Below, piece by piece: positions 5,634 to 8,196 of a stretch of 8,196 nucleotides of DNA. Below the pieces are notes generated by a model that was not told where the DNA came from, made no database searches, and worked only from the letters and a program-made list of their open reading frames with translations. Each line of letters opens with the position of its first letter. The first letter of the stretch is position 1. A program made the translations under genes and the position numbers. Source of the stretch: an uncultured Ruminococcus sp. (lineage in GTDB: Bacteria; Bacillota_A; Clostridia; Oscillospirales; Ruminococcaceae); NCBI GenBank assembly GCA_937880065.1, contig CALFMA010000709.1, positions 1-8,196 of the forward strand. Reading direction: 5' to 3'.

Positions 5634-5834
5634 TTTAAAATCCTCCTAAAATTTCCGAACATTCTTACCTCTCCCGAGAAATCCGTTTCAGCATAACAGA
5701 AATACAGGAATAAAACTATTGCCCTAAGGCACGTCTGTTCTGTCACCGACAGGAACTATAAGGCAGCGGACTGCTCGATTTAATGTCTTTCGGCATTAAC
5801 CCTCATCTGCAAAAAGCAAACGGATTACAAATGC
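5634..5834 (-). promoter_or_regulatory. Structured 5' leader of rplS (possible L19 autoregulatory leader)
   Basis: About 200 nt separate the predicted start of transcription from the rplS ATG. The transcript can form several local hairpins in succession: UUAAUG/CAUUAA (5799-5794 with 5785-5780), GCAG-UCCG-CUGC (5774-5763), GUU(C)CUGUC-GGU-GACAG-AAC (5756-5737) and UGCC-UUAG-GGCA (5731-5720). Ribosomal protein genes in Bacillota often have such autoregulatory leaders, and Rfam has an L19_leader family, but I cannot confirm a match without a covariance model. AGGAGG (5641-5646) closes the leader. Short reading frames also occur here. No T-box, riboswitch or intrinsic terminator was recognised inside it. 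Confidence 0.55.
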
Positions 5835-5840
5835 TTTATA

Positions 5841-5869
5841 ATTATATCATACTTTTTCGGAAAATGCAA
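5841..5869 (-). promoter_or_regulatory. Sigma-A-type promoter of rplS
   Basis: On the minus strand TTGCAT (5869-5864) and TATAAT (5846-5841) are separated by exactly 17 bp, with a perfect -10 and four of six consensus bases in the -35. The start of transcription is expected at about 5834-5835. The -35 begins only 6 nt after the stop of the preceding gene, and no terminator lies between, so some read-through from the radical SAM pair is possible. Confidence 0.85.
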
Positions 5870-5875
5870 GTGTTT

Positions 5876-6538
5876 TCAAGAAAATTTTTCATTATTTTCA
5901 CATAAAATTCCTGTACGGCGGATATTTGCCATTTCAAAGGGAATTTCGCAGGATTTTCTCAACGCTTCCACAAAAAGTGTCGGATTATAATTTGTCTTTG
6001 TTCCCGCAGGCAGACGCATAGCCATATGAACTGCTCCCTCAGCCTTTTCAAGGGATACAATTTCCGTATCGGGTTTCAGGTCAACAGTCTTGATACCCTT
6101 TTTCGTCTTTTTCTCAATGAGAATTTCATCTGCGGCAAGAAGTTTTTCAACAGCGTCATAAACTCCCTCTGCATCTTCGGCTTTGAGGTCAAATTCATAC
6201 TCCGCCTTTGCAATAACCGTGATTTTATTTTTCTGAGGTGCAATATCAACAATTCCCATACCCTCAGGCATAACCTCGTTGAGCCTGTCCTTTATAACGG
6301 AAAGGGGCATATTATCATCGGTAATATTGAAATCCATAATTTCGCAGTCGCTCTCAAATCCCAAAGAAAGTGCAAGGGCAAAGCTGTAATATGGGTGGGG
6401 ATTAAATCCCTCGGTATACCATACGGGAAGCTTTGAACGGCGGAAAATACGGAGCATACAGCGGTTAAGGTCAAGGTGGGAAATATATTTCGCCCTGCCT
6501 GTCTTTTTAAATGTTGCACGAAGTCTTAACAAAAACAT
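5876..6538 (-). CDS. DUF2344 (TIGR03936) radical SAM-linked protein
   Basis: A 220-residue protein of the family that accompanies, or is fused to, TIGR03960-type radical SAM proteins; its biochemical role is not established. The N-terminal part is diagnostic: KTGRAKYISHLDLNRCMLR (about 12-30), then FRRSKLPVWYTEGFNPHPYYSFALALSLG (about 32-60). The central and C-terminal part is less conserved and contains an alpha/beta segment with charged loops near 130-150 (EKKTKKGIKTVDL). The ATG overlaps the end of the radical SAM gene by 13 nt and has GGGAGGG only 2-3 nt before it; a TTG two codons later would have better spacing, so the true start may be slightly shorter. In many clostridia the pair precedes rng and rplU; here rplS follows. 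Function is inferred only from this partnership. Confidence 0.9.
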   Translation of the reverse strand: MFLLRLRATFKKTGRAKYISHLDLNRCMLRIFRRSKLPVWYTEGFNPHPYYSFALALSLGFESDCEIMDFNITDDNMPLSVIKDRLNEVMPEGMGIVDIAPQKNKITVIAKAEYEFDLKAEDAEGVYDAVEKLLAADEILIEKKTKKGIKTVDLKPDTEIVSLEKAEGAVHMAMRLPAGTKTNYNPTLFVEALRKSCEIPFEMANIRRTGILCENNEKFS

Positions 6539-8196
6539 TCCCTCCCAACAGCTTTATTTACGCCGCAGCCTGAACATTTCTGTCGGCAATGGGGCGTAGT
6601 TACGGCATTGTGTGCCGTTTTATTTTCACGGATGAAAAATTCCTTTGATACCATATAATCAAGGTGGTCCCACGGCAGTATTTCGTCATATTCAGCACGT
6701 CTGTTTGCGTAATACGCAGGGTCAACACCGCATTTTTCAAAGGCTTCAAGCCAAACATCAAACTTGAAATGCTCGCTCCAGCTGTCGAATTTGCAGCCCA
6801 TTTTCCACGCTGTATAAACAACATTGCAGAGTCGTCTGTCGCCCTTTGCAAGAACAGCTTCAAGCTGGCTTACATCGGCATCGTGATAGCTGACCTTGAT
6901 TTTCTTGGATTTTACGGAATCAAGGAGCAATTTCTGCTTCCTTTCAATTTCCTCACGGGTATCCTGCGGCTCAAACTGGAACGGAGTGAACGGCTTTGGC
7001 ACAAATGTGGCACAGCTTACGGAAATCTGCGGACTTCTGCCCTTGGGACGATTTTCAATGCTGTAGTACAGGTCGAGAATACGCTGTGCAAGTTCTGCAA
7101 TTCCCACAATATCCTCATCTGTTTCAGTCGGAAGTCCCATCATAAAATAGAGTTTTACGCTGCTGTAGCCGCCCTCAAAAGCGATTTTGCAGGTACTCAT
7201 AATTTCTTCCTCTGTGACATTTTTATTTATAACGTCACGGAGCCGCTGTGTACCGCCCTCAGCGGCAAAAGTCAGACCACTCTTGCGGACTTTCTTGATT
7301 TTCTCCAAAAGTTCCTCTGTGAAATTATCCACACGGAGAGAGGGAAGTGAAAGATTTATACGCTCCCCTGCTGTATAGTCAATAAGCTTTGTGAGCATTT
7401 CGTCAATCTGCGAATGGTCGCTTGTACTTAAAGATGCAAGGGAAACCTCGTCATATCCCGTATTTTCGCAAAGACACTTAGTTTCCTTATAAATTGTATC
7501 GGGGGATTTTTCTCTGAATGGGCGGTAAATAAAACCTGCCTGACAGAAACGACAGCCACGGATACAGCCACGGAGTACCTCAACAGATACTCTGTCGTGA
7601 ACGATTTCAGTAAAAGGCACAACAAAATTTTCGGGATAGAAGACATTGTCGAAATCCTTGATAATACGCTTTGTAATCTTTTCGGGAGCGTTTTCTGATA
7701 CAGTCATTTTCTCAATTGTGCCGTCCTCTTTATAGTCGAAATTGTAGAACTGAGGAACGTAAATTCCCTCAATCTGTGCGGCTTTTCTGAGAAATTCAAG
7801 ACGGCTTGCACCCTGCTTTTTCATCTCATTGAACAAATCCATAAGTTCAAGGTTAACTTCCTCGCCCTCGCCCAGAATGAAAATATCGAAGAAATCCGCC
7901 AACGGTTCCGGGTTGCACACACATGGACCGCCTGCCACAACAATCTGCGTCAGTTCAGCTGTTCTATCCTTGGCAAAAATAGGAATTCCTGCAAGGTCAA
8001 GCATATTCAGCACATTTGTATATGACAGCTCATACTGCATTGTAAAGCCGATGAAATCGAAATCTCTGACAGGTTCAAGGGATTCAAGAGAATAAAGGGG
8101 AATATCGTTTTCACGCATAATCTTCTCGAAATCCACATCGGGAGCATAGCAGCGTTCACAGCGGAAATTCTCCCTTGCATTTTTAAGGGAGTAAAG
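6526..8196 (-). CDS. TIGR03960-type B12-binding-fold radical SAM protein, C-terminal part (runs off right edge)
   Basis: The frame is open to the window edge and gives 556 residues without a start; a GTG at 8136 is in frame but the upstream 20 codons (with CYAPD followed by VDFEKIMREN) match the family, so it is internal. Order: remainder of an N-terminal Rossmann, cobalamin-binding-like domain (about 20-130, with GFTMQYELSYTNVLNML and VAGGPC..NPEPLADF), then the radical SAM core with CIRGCRFC at 211-218 (C211, C215, C218 binding the 4Fe-4S cluster), a SAM-binding GG-type segment (FAAEGGTQRLR, about 313-323) and a C-terminal region ending in five cysteines (537, 541, 544, 554, 556). The reaction is not known; its usual partner gene overlaps downstream by 13 nt. 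The family call is strong, the function open. Confidence 0.93.
   Translation of the reverse strand, partial: LYSLKNARENFRCERCYAPDVDFEKIMRENDIPLYSLESLEPVRDFDFIGFTMQYELSYTNVLNMLDLAGIPIFAKDRTAELTQIVVAGGPCVCNPEPLADFFDIFILGEGEEVNLELMDLFNEMKKQGASRLEFLRKAAQIEGIYVPQFYNFDYKEDGTIEKMTVSENAPEKITKRIIKDFDNVFYPENFVVPFTEIVHDRVSVEVLRGCIRGCRFCQAGFIYRPFREKSPDTIYKETKCLCENTGYDEVSLASLSTSDHSQIDEMLTKLIDYTAGERINLSLPSLRVDNFTEELLEKIKKVRKSGLTFAAEGGTQRLRDVINKNVTEEEIMSTCKIAFEGGYSSVKLYFMMGLPTETDEDIVGIAELAQRILDLYYSIENRPKGRSPQISVSCATFVPKPFTPFQFEPQDTREEIERKQKLLLDSVKSKKIKVSYHDADVSQLEAVLAKGDRRLCNVVYTAWKMGCKFDSWSEHFKFDVWLEAFEKCGVDPAYYANRRAEYDEILPWDHLDYMVSKEFFIRENKTAHNAVTTPHCRQKCSGCGVNKAVGRECFC

Noticed and set aside
5780..5806. 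8-codon frame in the rplS leader (MRVNAERH)
   Set aside because: No Shine-Dalgarno before its ATG, and its end forms one arm of a hairpin; most likely chance.
6664..7350. 228-codon plus-strand open frame opposite the radical SAM gene
   Set aside because: Lies wholly antisense to a well-supported conserved gene, has no recognisable family motif and no ribosome binding site that stands out; it is a mirror of codon bias.

Overview
The window reads as a chromosomal housekeeping block from a moderately AT-rich Bacillota, most likely a clostridial gut or rumen anaerobe of the Ruminococcus/Oscillospiraceae type. That placement is an inference from the gene order rplS-lepB-rbgA-rnhB-yraN, the AGGAGG-type ribosome binding sites, the sigma-A-like promoters and the protein sequences; no rRNA or other taxonomic marker is present. 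All genes run on the minus strand, so transcription goes from high to low coordinates.

Region 1 (8196 to 5876): the 3' part of a B12-binding-fold/radical SAM protein (TIGR03960-like) enters from the right edge. It overlaps a DUF2344/TIGR03936 'radical SAM-linked' protein, its usual partner. Region 2 (about 5869 to 5213): a clear promoter, a structured leader of about 200 nt, rplS (ribosomal protein L19), a strong hairpin and an intrinsic terminator. Region 3 (5212 to 1): an extended -10 promoter set against that terminator, then a tight probable operon: two tandem signal peptidase I genes (lepB), rbgA (50S assembly GTPase), rnhB (RNase HII), yraN (nuclease-fold protein), thrC (threonine synthase) and the first 49 codons of a calcineurin-like metallophosphoesterase. 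From rbgA onward the genes are separated by 4 nt or less or overlap, so they are probably translationally coupled.

The genes join ribosome production (L19, RbgA), protein export (two signal peptidases), RNA-DNA hybrid removal (RNase HII) and threonine synthesis.

The main non-routine feature is the tandem lepB duplication. The two units (783 and 811 bp, 14 bp apart) have clearly diverged 5' parts, yet share a 290-bp tract with no mismatch. That looks like recent gene conversion. A 30-bp length difference in the N-terminal region maps exactly onto a pair of 13-bp direct repeats. I found no mobile element, CRISPR array, tRNA, rRNA or defence system, and nothing that I would call a new biological system.
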